The notes under the pieces are model-generated. The model did no database searches, had not been told where the DNA came from, and was given only the letters and a program-made list of their open reading frames with translations. 64,000 nt of DNA, from positions 1 through 64,000 of the forward strand of contig CANSKO010000013.1 of the NCBI GenBank assembly GCA_947647505.1, given 5' to 3'. The stretch's first letter is position 1; the number at the start of each line of letters is the position of its first letter. This DNA comes from an uncultured Roseburia sp. GTDB taxonomy: Bacteria; Bacillota; Clostridia; Lachnospirales; Lachnospiraceae. A program made the translations under genes and the position numbers. This document shows positions 44,614 through 54,621 of this stretch, in pieces.

Positions 44614-45696
44614 CTATTTCTCTTTATACATCTCGTCGTAGTACTTCTGATACTCGCCGCTCGTCACGTTCTCCATCCAGTCTTCATGCTCAAAAAACCA
44701 CGCGATCGTCTTTTTGATGCCGTCTTTGAACATGGTCTCCGGCTCCCAGCCAATCTCCGCTTTGATCTTATCCGGCGCGATCGCATATCTTCTGTCGTGC
44801 CCTTTTCGATCCTCGACATACGTAATCAGGTCTTTGCTGATGTGCGCTCTTCTCGCATCGTCCTGCGGCAGCATTTCCAGCAGCGTTTCCAGAATGATAT
44901 GGATAATCTCGATATTCTGCTTTTCATTGTGCCCTCCGATATTGTACGTCTCTCCGAGCCGCCCCATCTCCTGCACCATATCAATGCCTTTCGCATGGTC
45001 GTCCACATACAGCCAGTCGCGAACGTTCTTCCCGTCTCCATAAACCGGAAGCTTTTTCCCATGCAGGGCATTGTTGATAATCAAAGGAATCAGCTTCTCC
45101 GGGAACTGATACGGTCCATAATTATTGGAGCAGTTCGTAATGTTCGCCGGAAAATGATACGTATCAATATACGCTTTTACCAGAAAATCAGAGGACGCCT
45201 TGCTCGCGGAATACGGACTGTGCGGATCATACGGCGTCGTCTCATAAAAATAACCGCCGTCCTCCTCCAAAGAACCATACACCTCATCCGTAGACACATG
45301 CAGAAACTTCTTTCCTTCCCGGTACGAGCCATCCGGCAGCTCCCATGCGTCTTTTGCGCAGTTTAACATAACCGCCGTTCCAAGCACATTTGTTTTAATA
45401 AACACCTCCGGCGTCCGAATGCTCCGGTCCACATGGCTTTCCGCTGCGAAGTGCACAACGCGGTCAATGTCATACTCCTCAAAAATCTTCTGAATCGCCT
45501 CTTTATCCGTAATATCCGCCCTGACAAACGTATAATTGTCTCTGTCTTCCACTTCCCTGAGATTTTCCAGATTTCCGGCATAAGTCAGCGCGTCCACATT
45601 GATGATGCGGATTGCGTCTCCATATTTGCGGAACATATAATGGATGTAATTCGATCCGATAAAACCTGCTCCGCCTGTTACCAGGTAAGTCCTCAT
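44614..45696 (-). CDS. rfbB: dTDP-glucose 4,6-dehydratase
   Basis: 360 residues, typical RmlB size: [16 protein letters not shown] (NAD binding), [26 protein letters not shown] (YxxxK), [18 protein letters not shown]. It makes dTDP-4-keto-6-deoxyglucose. It is the first gene after a promoter at 45746-45774, so transcription of the unit rfbB-rfbA-rfbC-exporter-chain-end enzyme-initiating transferase can begin here. Gap to rfbA is 77 bases without a clear structure. Confidence 0.97.
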   Translation of the reverse strand: MRTYLVTGGAGFIGSNYIHYMFRKYGDAIRIINVDALTYAGNLENLREVEDRDNYTFVRADITDKEAIQKIFEEYDIDRVVHFAAESHVDRSIRTPEVFIKTNVLGTAVMLNCAKDAWELPDGSYREGKKFLHVSTDEVYGSLEEDGGYFYETTPYDPHSPYSASKASSDFLVKAYIDTYHFPANITNCSNNYGPYQFPEKLIPLIINNALHGKKLPVYGDGKNVRDWLYVDDHAKGIDMVQEMGRLGETYNIGGHNEKQNIEIIHIILETLLEMLPQDDARRAHISKDLITYVEDRKGHDRRYAIAPDKIKAEIGWEPETMFKDGIKKTIAWFFEHEDWMENVTSGEYQKYYDEMYKEK

Positions 45697-45745
45697 AATA
45701 CGAAAGTTCTCCTTTCTTCTTCCTTCTTCTCTTCAAGATTATGCT

Positions 45746-45774
45746 ATTATAGCATTTCATGTCAGAAAATACAA
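45746..45774 (-). promoter_or_regulatory. Sigma-A promoter for the rfbB-led unit
   Basis: TTGTAT (45769-45774), a 17-base spacer and TATAAT (45746-45751) on the minus strand, some 50 bases before the rfbB ATG. An AGGAG site lies between. Confidence 0.8.
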
Positions 45775-45834
45775 GTTCTGGTAATGGACAGCCGCAAAGA
45801 TTCCCGCCTGGGCCAAACTGCTGCCAAAACATCC

Positions 45835-46656
45835 TTACCGCACAAACAGCTTCAGATATACGCCGGCCGCAAAATTCCGAAACTTCCGAATCCGCATGCT
45901 TTTTCGAATATCCGCTTCCGACAGATGCAGCTCTTTCTGGAATTTTCGCAGAAGATGGTAATGCTCCTTCACATACGCCTCCGTTTTATCGCCCGCCATC
46001 ACTTCGCCCGTATTGGAGTCGTTGCGCACCCGAAAGTAATTCAGCGGCTCATGAATAATGTATACGTCGCCAAGACAGGCCAGCCGCACCCAGAAATCAT
46101 AATCCAGAATATACGTATACCATGCGTCAAATCCGCCAACCTGTTCCAGAACGCTTCTGCGGAACGTATTTGCCAGCGGCGCGCCAAAATAATTTTTCAC
46201 AAAAACGCCCGCGCGCGCAATTTTCTTTCCATCTGTCAGACCGGACGTCTTATACCGCTTATAAAAGCCTTTCGGCTTTCCATTCAGATCAAACAGCTGC
46301 GTATCGCTCTCCGCCAGAACTGCCGACGGATGCTCCATCAGCGCCCGAACCTCTTTTTCCAGACAGTCTTCCATCAGCATATCATCGGCACAGATCAGCT
46401 TGATAAACTCCCCGCTGCATTTGTGGAGACAGTGATTCCAGTTTCCCGACATACCAAGATTTTTCTCATTTTTATATAATTTTATCCGGTCATCTTTTAT
46501 TTTTTCAATCACGGACACCGTATCATCTTTCGACTTGTCGTCGCAGATAATCAGTTCCAGATTGGCGTACGTCTGATTCAAAATGGAATCGATCGTTTCT
46601 TTGATATAACCGGCATTGTTATAGGCCGGAATGCATACGCTTACCAGTGGTTCCAT
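45835..46656 (-). CDS. Family 2 glycosyltransferase
   Basis: 273 residues: SVCIPAYNNAGYIKETIDSIL, ICDDKSKDDT and LICADDMLME (acidic metal motif), all within the first 100 residues, then FVKNYFGAPLANTFRRSVLE and a basic C-terminus. It is a normal single-domain inverting GT2 enzyme. It is the last gene before the rfbB promoter, on the same strand as rfbD upstream, so it probably adds a sugar to the rhamnose polymer. Confidence 0.9.
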   Translation of the reverse strand: MEPLVSVCIPAYNNAGYIKETIDSILNQTYANLELIICDDKSKDDTVSVIEKIKDDRIKLYKNEKNLGMSGNWNHCLHKCSGEFIKLICADDMLMEDCLEKEVRALMEHPSAVLAESDTQLFDLNGKPKGFYKRYKTSGLTDGKKIARAGVFVKNYFGAPLANTFRRSVLEQVGGFDAWYTYILDYDFWVRLACLGDVYIIHEPLNYFRVRNDSNTGEVMAGDKTEAYVKEHYHLLRKFQKELHLSEADIRKSMRIRKFRNFAAGVYLKLFVR

Positions 46657-46691
46657 ACAAATCTCCTCCCGGTCTGATCAAAACGCCGCGC

Positions 46692-47561
46692 TCAGGCGAT
46701 GCCATCCTTCATGTACGTCGCAAGCGCGTCCTTCCAGTCCGCCATTTTGAACGCGTCGCCGGCCACAAGGCGCAGCATATAATTGTCAAGCACGGAATAC
46801 GCCGGACGCTTCGCGGGGGAATTGTATTCCTCCGTCGTCACGTATTTTACAGTTGTGCTTTTGCCCGCCAGTCTGAAAATTTCCACTGCAAAATCCGCCC
46901 AGCTGCACTGTCCCTCGCAGGTTGCATGATACGTTCCGTAATTTTCCGTCGGCTCCAGAAAATGAATCATACGGGCCAGCTCCGCCGCGCTCGTCGGCGA
47001 GCCAAACTGATCGGACACAACCGTAATCGTATCGTGCGTTTCGGACAGCTTTAACATCGTCCGCACAAAGTTTTTGCCGTCTCCATACAGCCACGCCGTG
47101 CGCAGGATAAAATGCTTTGGCGCAAACTCCTTTACAAAATTCTCTCCCTCGTATTTGGTTTTGCCATAAGCGCTGATCGGGCCAGTGGCGTCGAATTCTG
47201 TCCGCGGACTTGGCGATGTGCCCGGAAACACATAATCCGTAGACACATGCATCAGCTTTGCGTCCACTTTTGCAGCCGCGATGCTCAAATTCCTTGCGCC
47301 AATCGCATTGATCCGATACGCAAGATCCCACTGGCTTTCACAGGCGTCCACATTCGTATGCGCCGCGCAGTTGATAATCACATCCGGCCTGTATGTCTCC
47401 ACGCAGGAAATCACTGCCTCAACATCGGTAATGTCCAGCGAAACAATGCCCTCGCCCTCCGCAACATCCGTATTGATAAATTCCGCTTCGTCTTTTGCAT
47501 ACTCTGTTTTCAGCGCCCTTCCAAGCTGCCCGTTGCAGCCGGTAATTAAAATTTTCTTCAT
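46692..47561 (-). CDS. rfbD: dTDP-4-dehydrorhamnose reductase
   Basis: 289 residues from ATG at 47561 with AGGAAAGGA upstream; the longer frame to 47618 runs into the preceding gene. ITGCNGQLGRAL (NADPH loop), NCAAHTNVDACE, HVSTDYVFPG and YGKTKYEGE (YxxxK) are the RmlD marks. It makes dTDP-L-rhamnose from the RfbC product. It is separated from rfbB, A and C by one glycosyltransferase gene and a promoter. Confidence 0.96.
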   Translation of the reverse strand: MKKILITGCNGQLGRALKTEYAKDEAEFINTDVAEGEGIVSLDITDVEAVISCVETYRPDVIINCAAHTNVDACESQWDLAYRINAIGARNLSIAAAKVDAKLMHVSTDYVFPGTSPSPRTEFDATGPISAYGKTKYEGENFVKEFAPKHFILRTAWLYGDGKNFVRTMLKLSETHDTITVVSDQFGSPTSAAELARMIHFLEPTENYGTYHATCEGQCSWADFAVEIFRLAGKSTTVKYVTTEEYNSPAKRPAYSVLDNYMLRLVAGDAFKMADWKDALATYMKDGIA

Positions 47562-47575
47562 ATCGTTTTCCTTTC

Positions 47576-48505
47576 CTATAACATGCGATTCAGTAAAAAC
47601 AACCCTCTTACCACCCAATTGTCCAGAACGCTCTGTCGATACCAGCGCCGGTCAAAAAGGATCGTAACTCTTCCCGGAAATTTGTCCGCTTCCAGAATTG
47701 CATCGACCAGAGCGTCTTTTTCCGGCTCCGAATGGTAAAAACGCCGAAAGTCAGACAGCTGCTTTTTCAGATCTCCATGACGCTTTTTCAGATCTCTCGC
47801 CTTTGCCCGAATCATTGCAAGGGCAGAGCCGCTGGCGCCCACCTCGTTGCCGCTGTGCTGGCGGTAACAGATATAGGAATTCTCGTCGTAATACAGCTCG
47901 CCAAGATAACAGGCCGCCATATAGCACCACCAGTCGTGATGAATTACGTCTTCCGGCAGTCTTTCCTTTATGATGTCTGCAAGCGCACGGTTCATCAACA
48001 GGGTGCAGCCGGAACAGACGCTTTCAATGACGGCATTTCCAAACCCGGGATTTACATGGGGATTCTGCTGTTCTGAAAGACGTTCCAGATTTTCATCCAC
48101 CAGCGTTTTCGCGCCGCAGTAAAGAGCGGGCGCGTCATAACGCTTCAGCTTTTCCACTGCCCGTTCAATCTTCTCCGGCAGCCAGTAGTCATCCTGATCA
48201 CAGAACCCTATGTATGCAGCCCTCGCATCGCTCTTTCGAAGCAGTTCAAAAAAACTCCTGTTTACGCCGATATTTTCTCCCTGATACGCGCGAATATTTG
48301 GATGCATTTCTTCATATTCCTTTAATATGACGAACGTATCGTCGGTAGAGCCGTCGTCACGCACTAAAATATCCACATCCGGATAGCTTTGCTCCAGTAC
48401 GGAATCCAGCTGCTCTCTGACATATTCCTCTCCATTATAGGTAGACATCAAAATCAGTACTTTTTTCGTATCGCCATTCGCGTCGCCGCATATCTCGCTA
48501 TTCAT
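47576..48505 (-). CDS. Family 2 glycosyltransferase, probable rhamnosyltransferase
   Basis: 309 residues. VLILMSTYNGEEYVREQLDSVLEQ, VRDDGSTDDT, GFCDQDDYWLPEKIE (metal motif) and later HHDWWCYMAACYLG are the pattern of RgpB/RfbN-like enzymes that add alpha-L-rhamnose in rhamnan synthesis. The position immediately before rfbD agrees. It overlaps the small DUF2304 gene by eight bases. Confidence 0.9.
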   Translation of the reverse strand: MNSEICGDANGDTKKVLILMSTYNGEEYVREQLDSVLEQSYPDVDILVRDDGSTDDTFVILKEYEEMHPNIRAYQGENIGVNRSFFELLRKSDARAAYIGFCDQDDYWLPEKIERAVEKLKRYDAPALYCGAKTLVDENLERLSEQQNPHVNPGFGNAVIESVCSGCTLLMNRALADIIKERLPEDVIHHDWWCYMAACYLGELYYDENSYICYRQHSGNEVGASGSALAMIRAKARDLKKRHGDLKKQLSDFRRFYHSEPEKDALVDAILEADKFPGRVTILFDRRWYRQSVLDNWVVRGLFLLNRML

Positions 48506-48869
48506 CGTTTTCTTTTAAAGCTTCTCCTTTCTCTTTGCACACAGCGTCCTGCAACAGGGCCATTTCCTGCACCAGACGCTTGATGTGTTCCTCCTGCCTG
48601 GAAACTTTCACTGTCAGGATAAATAAAAGCAACAATGTAAAACAGAATCCAAAGAAAAACATCATATTGACCGGCAGCTCAATTCCAAGCAGACGCACCA
48701 GATTGTCCATAATGCCGGGAAATATATCCAGCACAAGCACGACGGCTCCCACCGTCAGCCAGGAAAGCGCAAACCGAATGTCGAGCGCTTCTTTCCGCAC
48801 CATATTCACAATCCAAAGCAGCGCCGCCACAAGCATGACCGCCACAAAAACCTGAACTCTCAAATTCAT
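48498..48869 (-). CDS. DUF2304-family small membrane protein
   Basis: 123 residues, three hydrophobic helices (about 5-23, 30-50, 65-87), followed by a charged coiled stretch. The pattern and the place just after a GtrB-like transferase are those of DUF2304 proteins, thought to assist polyprenyl-phosphate sugar transferases, perhaps as a membrane anchor or flippase-like partner. Overlaps both neighbours by a few bases. Confidence 0.85.
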   Translation of the reverse strand: MNLRVQVFVAVMLVAALLWIVNMVRKEALDIRFALSWLTVGAVVLVLDIFPGIMDNLVRLLGIELPVNMMFFFGFCFTLLLLFILTVKVSRQEEHIKRLVQEMALLQDAVCKEKGEALKENDE

Positions 48870-49564
48870 ACGCGCTCCCCCCGAACCGCGGCAATCAGGA
48901 TTGCCAGAGAAACCTTTATCATATAATAAACCGACTTTCTGGGCGAAATGGATGAAATGCCCTCCGTCCTTGCATTCATCTGCACCGGGACTTCCCCCAC
49001 CCGTTTTCCTTTTTTCAAAGCGACAGTTACGCTTTCCGGCTCCGGGTAATCCTTCGGGTAGTTTTTCGCATAAAGCGCAATGACGGACCTGCCCGCCATC
49101 CGCATACCGGAGGTTGGGTCTGTAATCCGCTTTCCTGTAACAAGCCGGATCAGACCGGAAAAATAACGGATGCCTGCGCGCCGCATGCCGGAAGACTGAA
49201 ATCCTTCTTTTTTGATATAGCGCGACCCGATCACCATATCAAGCTTTTCTTTTGCCAGCCTGTCCGCCATCTCGTCCAGATATTTTGCATTGTGCTGCCC
49301 GTCGCCGTCGAACTGTACGGCCACGTCGTATCCGTTCGCATAAGCGTACAGATAGCCTGTCTGAACGCTTCCGCCAATTCCAAGATTGACCGGGAGATTG
49401 ATGACATGAAATCCATTCTTCCTGCATACGGCAAGCGTATCGTCCGTCGAACAGTCGTTGATCACCACATAGTCAAAATCCGGCGCGTGCGCCTGTATAT
49501 CCTGCACTGTCTTTTTGATTCCCCCCTGCTCATTGTACGCGGGGATAATAACTAATTTTCTCAT
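48866..49564 (-). CDS. GtrB/DPM1-like polyprenyl-phosphate glycosyltransferase
   Basis: 232 residues. VIIPAYNEQGGIKKTVQDI, VINDCSTDDT and VAVQFDGDGQHNAKYLDEM (metal motif) are typical of the dolichol-phosphate-mannose-synthase-like branch, which loads one sugar onto undecaprenyl phosphate for use outside the membrane. The C-terminus has one hydrophobic stretch. It forms a trio with the DUF2304 and DUF2142 genes, linked by four-base overlaps. The DUF2142 protein is the likely external user of its product (inference). Confidence 0.91.
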   Translation of the reverse strand: MRKLVIIPAYNEQGGIKKTVQDIQAHAPDFDYVVINDCSTDDTLAVCRKNGFHVINLPVNLGIGGSVQTGYLYAYANGYDVAVQFDGDGQHNAKYLDEMADRLAKEKLDMVIGSRYIKKEGFQSSGMRRAGIRYFSGLIRLVTGKRITDPTSGMRMAGRSVIALYAKNYPKDYPEPESVTVALKKGKRVGEVPVQMNARTEGISSISPRKSVYYMIKVSLAILIAAVRGERV

Positions 49565-51591
49565 AGTATCCTTTCCAGCGACAGCAATATGCTATAGATC
49601 GCGACGCATTGCAGACAAACGCCGGCAAACATAAACGTTCGTCCCATATCTTTTTTTATCGTCAGATTCGGGCTGTAGCAAAGGCGGACGCCAAGCGGCA
49701 GAAGCGGCAGAAAATATCTGCCCTGTATGCCAAAAATCTCCGTCGATTCCCTGGGCGTCCAGCTGATAAACATGCTCGCAAACACCACTCCCGCAGAAAT
49801 CAGTATCACCGCCAGATACGCGGCCTTCTGCAAAGCCGTCACCTCAGGCCGGCTTCTGCGCCGTCCGTCTTCAATCTGTAAGATGGATAACAGAAGCAGC
49901 AGCAAAAATCCATAGACGGCAAAACGCGATACGTTAATATCCATCCATCCAAGCTGCATCCCGATCATATTTTCCAAAAGCGACGCGCCGGATAAAAACA
50001 GCGTGCGCACAGATAAAAAGACAAATTCCATCGGATTTGAAAGCAGGCCCGACAGCCCGTAATTTTCTCCTGCCAGATACGCATCCGCCGTCTGCTGCGC
50101 CGTAGGGCGCACCACAAATAAAACGTTGCTTAACGTGCCGGATAAAACGCCCACGATTCCAGCGGCGGCCATCCCGCCCAGAAACAGCTTCTTCTCCTGC
50201 GGCCTTTTAAAGCAATCCGCCGGAATGAACAGCAAAAGCAGACACAACGGCAGATACGTGCCGCCCTTGCTCATGGCAAGAAGGAGCGTAAGGGCCGCAA
50301 AGGCCGCCGCATAGCGCCTTGTCATCTTTCGCTTATCATACAGGAAGGAAAACAAAAGCGCAATATAGACAAATGCAAATTCGATTACGATCGAATCATA
50401 CGAATAGGAGCAGCACTGCTGAATCGTCATCGGTAAAACAGCCATCAGAAACGCGGCCGCCTTCGCCGCCTTCATCAGGCGGATAAACAGGTACATGGTA
50501 ATCAGATAGCACAGGATTGCACATATTCTGCCCAAATAGATGACGATTAATCCGTTCAGCCCCAACGCCCGTCCGATCACAATGCCAAGTATGCCCGGCA
50601 CATACGTGACGGCCGGCGCGCGCGTATCAAAATGCGGCACCGTAACGCGCCCTTCTTCCCGGCCGCTTTTTAAAATGGCGTCCTTTAATCTGTCATATTC
50701 CGGCAGGGACGGCGTCGTCTCAAACATCTGCATGGCATGAAAATCTTCCGCGTCCATTACAAACGCGCCGTCTTCCGATCCGCCCTGTCCCATCACCCTG
50801 TTTGCATAATCATACGCCTGTTTGAAATGCACCTCTTCATCCGGAACGGCAAGCGGCGGCAGCAGCAGCAGATATACAAGCGCAAGCATGGCCCCGGTAA
50901 ACAAAAAGACGTTTTCCGGCTTTCCCCGAAATACGACAAAGCCCAGATACGTTCCAAGCAAAAGCAGGTATATCAAAACCGCGCCAACCGCGCCCCAGCT
51001 CTTCCAGTAGAGAAACTGCCGGTCCGCCGTCTGTATGTTTAACGTGCGCGCATCTGACCTGCCATTGATCGAAAGCGCCGTATCTCCTACCGTGTCCCTT
51101 GTGCAGCCGATTTTCAGATCAAGCTCTTCGTGAATCGTCTCTGCATCCAGCGCAATTGTAAGAATCGCTCCCTCAAATCCGGTCTGCGCGCCCGGAAACG
51201 ACGCTACCAGATTCTGATCGTCCGCAAGCACGGAAACGCGATAGTCCGCTTTCATCAGGCTTTGCCCGCCCTCATCCAGAATTTCAAGATGCAGCGAGCC
51301 AAGATCTCTTTTCTTATCTTCCTTGAGCAGCTTTTTCTGTACTTTTTCATTCAGGGAAATCCTTACGCCTGCGCTCAGCAGCTCATCCGACGGATAACGA
51401 AACGTCTGCTCCAGATGATCGCCATCCGCAAGCAGACACGCTTCTCCCTCCTCTGCCTCTACCAGCGTTTCGGTTCTTGGAAGAATCATGCGCGTCAAAA
51501 TCGTCGTTTTATATACAAGAAACGCGGCTATCACAAAGATGACCGTCAACGCGCAGATTTCCACCCGGTTTTTCCTGCTTAACCTATGCAT
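49561..51591 (-). CDS. DUF2142-family multi-pass membrane protein (GT-C-like)
   Basis: 676 residues. One membrane segment at the N-terminus, an extracytoplasmic beta-rich part to about 205, then a dozen segments. The loop with LPPLAVPDEEVHFKQAYDYA (about 250) has the acidic motif expected in GT-C enzymes, and SWTPRESTEIFGIQGRYFLPLLPLG is the family's C-terminal stretch. It may transfer a polyprenyl-phosphate-linked sugar onto the glycan outside the cell. It follows HPr by only 17 bases, so it probably shares the cdaA transcript. Confidence 0.87.
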   Translation of the reverse strand: MHRLSRKNRVEICALTVIFVIAAFLVYKTTILTRMILPRTETLVEAEEGEACLLADGDHLEQTFRYPSDELLSAGVRISLNEKVQKKLLKEDKKRDLGSLHLEILDEGGQSLMKADYRVSVLADDQNLVASFPGAQTGFEGAILTIALDAETIHEELDLKIGCTRDTVGDTALSINGRSDARTLNIQTADRQFLYWKSWGAVGAVLIYLLLLGTYLGFVVFRGKPENVFLFTGAMLALVYLLLLPPLAVPDEEVHFKQAYDYANRVMGQGGSEDGAFVMDAEDFHAMQMFETTPSLPEYDRLKDAILKSGREEGRVTVPHFDTRAPAVTYVPGILGIVIGRALGLNGLIVIYLGRICAILCYLITMYLFIRLMKAAKAAAFLMAVLPMTIQQCCSYSYDSIVIEFAFVYIALLFSFLYDKRKMTRRYAAAFAALTLLLAMSKGGTYLPLCLLLLFIPADCFKRPQEKKLFLGGMAAAGIVGVLSGTLSNVLFVVRPTAQQTADAYLAGENYGLSGLLSNPMEFVFLSVRTLFLSGASLLENMIGMQLGWMDINVSRFAVYGFLLLLLLSILQIEDGRRRSRPEVTALQKAAYLAVILISAGVVFASMFISWTPRESTEIFGIQGRYFLPLLPLGVRLCYSPNLTIKKDMGRTFMFAGVCLQCVAIYSILLSLERIL

Positions 51592-51608
51592 ATTTTACGG
51601 AAATCCCC

Positions 51609-51872
51609 CTATTCGCCAAATCCCCCGTCAACCAGCTTCACCAGATGCGATAACGCGCGCTCCTCATCCTCTCCGTCACAGACCAGTTCGATTTCATCTC
51701 CCGACTTGATGCATGCCCCAAGAACGCTCAATACGCTTTTCGCATTCGCCGTATTTCCTCTGTACCGAAATGTAACCTGCGCCTGAAACTCCATTGCCTC
51801 TTTACAAAGTATCCCTGCCGGACGCAAATGCAGTCCGGTAGGGTTCTTAATCGTAACCTTCTGACTTACCAT
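51609..51872 (-). CDS. ptsH: HPr-family phosphocarrier protein
   Basis: 87 residues, the standard HPr size. His15 in PTGLHLRPAG is the PEP-dependent phosphorylation site; Ser46 in NAKSVLSVLG is where HPr kinase acts, so both classical sites are present and it is not a Crh-type protein. It may be a paralogue rather than the main HPr, because it stands beside glmM instead of ptsI. The position between glmM and the glycan genes could link sugar uptake state to envelope synthesis (inference). Confidence 0.92.
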   Translation of the reverse strand: MVSQKVTIKNPTGLHLRPAGILCKEAMEFQAQVTFRYRGNTANAKSVLSVLGACIKSGDEIELVCDGEDEERALSHLVKLVDGGFGE

Positions 51873-51888
51873 AGAAATCCTCCAGTAA

Positions 51889-53238
51889 TTATAGCATGAT
51901 ATTCGTAATCAAATCCGCCAGCTCTCTTGCATCGTTCTCAATCGCATGCTGATCTTTTCCTTCTATCATAACTCTGACCATTGGCTCCGTGCCGGAAGGC
52001 CGGATCAACACCCTTCCCTCTCCGTGAAATTTCTCTTCCAGCGCCCGAACCGCTTCCGCAATCTCTGCATACTCCATGTAGTGTTCTTTTTTGTGATTCG
52101 GCACCTTTGCATTGACGAGCGCCTGCGGAAGAACCTCCATAATCTTAGAAAGCTCAGAGAGCTTTTGCCCGGTCTGCACCATCACTTCCAGCAAATGCAG
52201 CGCGCTCAAAAGCCCGTCTCCCGTCGTATTGTCATCCAGAAAAATGATGTGCCCGGACTGCTCTCCGCCAAGATTATAGCCATGCTCCAGCATATGCTCC
52301 AATACGTAGCGGTCTCCTACTTTCGTCTTCTCAATATGAAGCCCCTCGCGCTCTCCCATCAGAGAGAATCCCAGATTTGACATAACCGTGACCACGACGG
52401 TATTGTTTTTCAATGTGCCGTTTTGCTTCATATGATTGCCAATAATCGCCATCACCTGATCGCCGTCCGCCACATTTCCCAGTTCATCGACCGCCAGCAT
52501 GCGATCCGCGTCTCCGTCAAACGCTATGCCAATGTCCGCTTTTTCATAAACCACGCGCGCACGAAGCTCTTCCATATGCGTAGAGCCGCAGTTGGCATTG
52601 ATATTCGTCCCATCGGGACGCGTATGAATGGCCACCAGATTCGCGCCCAGATCCCGCAGCGTCTTCACAGACGTAGCATGCGACGCGCCTTCCGCGCAAT
52701 CGACTACGATCTTAAGCCCGGAAAGGTCCAACGGCATTTTTTTCTTCATAAAAGAAATATACTCCTCTTTGATATCCAGGCGATATTCTACTTTTCCAAC
52801 GGAAGATCCCGTCGCGATCGGCACGTCTTTCATATTGTTTTGAATCAAAGCTTCGATTTCGTCTTCCAGCTGGTCGGAAAGCTTATAGCCTTCCCCGTTA
52901 AAAAATTTGATGCCGTTAAATTCCATTGGATTATGCGACGCCGAAATCACAACCCCTGCGTCCACCTTATGCTTTCTCGTCAGATACGCAATCGCCGGCG
53001 TCGGCACAACTCCCGCATAAATCGCGTTTGCGCCCACGGAACAGATGCCCGCCATCAGCGCGTTCGCAAGCATTCCTCCCGAAATCCTCGTATCACATCC
53101 CACGATAATCGTAGGCTGATGCGCTTTTTCTTTCGTAAGCACATAGGCTCCCGCCTGGCCAAGCTGCATTGCAAGCAGCGTTGTAAGCTCCGTGCCCGCC
53201 ACGCCGCGCACTCCGTCCGTCCCAAACATTCTGCTCAT
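51889..53238 (-). CDS. glmM: Phosphoglucosamine mutase
   Basis: 449 residues, full GlmM length. MFGTDGVRGVAGTELT at the N-terminus, VVISASHNPMEFNGIKFF with the phosphorylated active-site Ser (about 100), IAFDGDADRMLAVDE (metal loop) and LIRPSGTEPMVRVM (phosphate binding). It makes glucosamine-1-phosphate for UDP-GlcNAc and so feeds peptidoglycan and the glycans above. The order cdaA-cdaR-glmM is the conserved Firmicutes arrangement, where GlmM also restrains CdaA. Confidence 0.97.
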   Translation of the reverse strand: MSRMFGTDGVRGVAGTELTTLLAMQLGQAGAYVLTKEKAHQPTIIVGCDTRISGGMLANALMAGICSVGANAIYAGVVPTPAIAYLTRKHKVDAGVVISASHNPMEFNGIKFFNGEGYKLSDQLEDEIEALIQNNMKDVPIATGSSVGKVEYRLDIKEEYISFMKKKMPLDLSGLKIVVDCAEGASHATSVKTLRDLGANLVAIHTRPDGTNINANCGSTHMEELRARVVYEKADIGIAFDGDADRMLAVDELGNVADGDQVMAIIGNHMKQNGTLKNNTVVVTVMSNLGFSLMGEREGLHIEKTKVGDRYVLEHMLEHGYNLGGEQSGHIIFLDDNTTGDGLLSALHLLEVMVQTGQKLSELSKIMEVLPQALVNAKVPNHKKEHYMEYAEIAEAVRALEEKFHGEGRVLIRPSGTEPMVRVMIEGKDQHAIENDARELADLITNIML

Positions 53239-53241
53239 AAT

Positions 53242-54621
53242 TTAATCCTCCAATTCTGTGGATGCATCCGGTTTTTTGTTCGTTTCCGGAGCATTTGCAC
53301 TGTCGTCCGGCTTTTCCGAACTGCCTTCCTGCGTATCCTTCCGATTCGACTCGTTTCCTCCGGACGCGGTATTTGGCATACTGCCAGCCGACACGATATC
53401 CACTGTGACCGTCGCTTTCTTTACCAGCTTAAACTTGCTGTCAAGATTCAGCTCCAGATTCACCGTATGCTCTCCTTCCGTCATCCCGCTGACGTCAATA
53501 CTGCCGGTCAGGGCCGAAGCGTCCAGCGCCTCCAATTCAGAAGCCAGCCCTTCCAGCTCCACTTCTACCGTGTCTGACAAAAATTTTACGCCGTATCTGC
53601 TTCCCAGATTGCCTACGGTAATATTTGCCGTAGGCATTTCAAACGTCTTCCGCTCATGCTTTTCGATTTTTACAAGAACGGCGATCTTTGCCTGTGCGTT
53701 ATCCTTCAACGTCACGCCCTCAGGCAGATACGCGGAAATATCCACTTCTTTTTCGATATTGTCTGTTTCGTCGGTAAGGTCCAGCACTTCGGCCGGCACC
53801 GTAATGCTGTTTATGGTATTTAAAACAGCCGATTCCCCTTTCACAAATACCGTCTGCGGATGATACTCTGTTCCAACATATTCATATCCTTCCTGCAACG
53901 TTCCCATCGTCTGAAAATTCAGCGTCACTTCTTTTGTATCCAGAATCTGCATGGATACCATGACGTTTTGTATATTAAAGGAAAGGTCTTTCGTATCAAC
54001 TTCTTTATCATTTTTATCGTACAGAATCGGAATAACGCTGTCGGTTACATCCTGAGACATTCCATCTACATTGACAGCCGCAACTACTTTGTCAATCCGG
54101 TCAATAACGGACGAAGGGCCGGAAATCCGCAGCAGCGTCGGAGATACGCTCGTATCTCCCAGCGCATGCCCCTGTGAAACTTCCCCTTCCGTATTGACGG
54201 CAATCATAAACGGCTTGGACTTCAGATCTTCCACAGCAATTTCCAGATACTGCATTTTGTTGACAATCGTCACGTATCCGCCATAACGCTGCACAGAAAT
54301 TTCAATCGGAACCCGCTCCAGGTTCTCCGTCATTTTCAGATCGGCAACCGCCTTAAAATCCGTATTGCTCATGCGCTCCAGATAAGAGCGTTTGCCACTG
54401 GCCTTAAACGTAATCGTATTGCTGTTATTGACAATATCGTAATATTTTCCAATGTTCTTCATATAATCTTCATTTTCAATGGATACTGTCGTCGTAAACG
54501 TCCTCGTCGTATTCGGATCGTCAATATTGACGACTGCCAGCCATAAAACAGAAGAAAATATCAATGCAAGAACCTTCAGGCCGAAATTATTTGTGATCCA
54601 CTTGCATATCTTTTTTAACAT
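53242..54621 (-). CDS. cdaR: CdaR/YbbR-domain protein, regulator of diadenylate cyclase
   Basis: 459 residues. One membrane helix near the N-terminus (about 14-33) followed by a series of YbbR repeats outside the membrane (approximately 50-135, 140-225, 230-315, 325-405); the last ~45 residues are a low-complexity Ser/Glu/Asn-rich tail. CdaR binds CdaA and tunes c-di-AMP production. The 5' end overlaps cdaA by 35 bases in another frame, and the stop is three bases before the glmM start. Confidence 0.94.
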   Translation of the reverse strand: MLKKICKWITNNFGLKVLALIFSSVLWLAVVNIDDPNTTRTFTTTVSIENEDYMKNIGKYYDIVNNSNTITFKASGKRSYLERMSNTDFKAVADLKMTENLERVPIEISVQRYGGYVTIVNKMQYLEIAVEDLKSKPFMIAVNTEGEVSQGHALGDTSVSPTLLRISGPSSVIDRIDKVVAAVNVDGMSQDVTDSVIPILYDKNDKEVDTKDLSFNIQNVMVSMQILDTKEVTLNFQTMGTLQEGYEYVGTEYHPQTVFVKGESAVLNTINSITVPAEVLDLTDETDNIEKEVDISAYLPEGVTLKDNAQAKIAVLVKIEKHERKTFEMPTANITVGNLGSRYGVKFLSDTVEVELEGLASELEALDASALTGSIDVSGMTEGEHTVNLELNLDSKFKLVKKATVTVDIVSAGSMPNTASGGNESNRKDTQEGSSEKPDDSANAPETNKKPDASTELED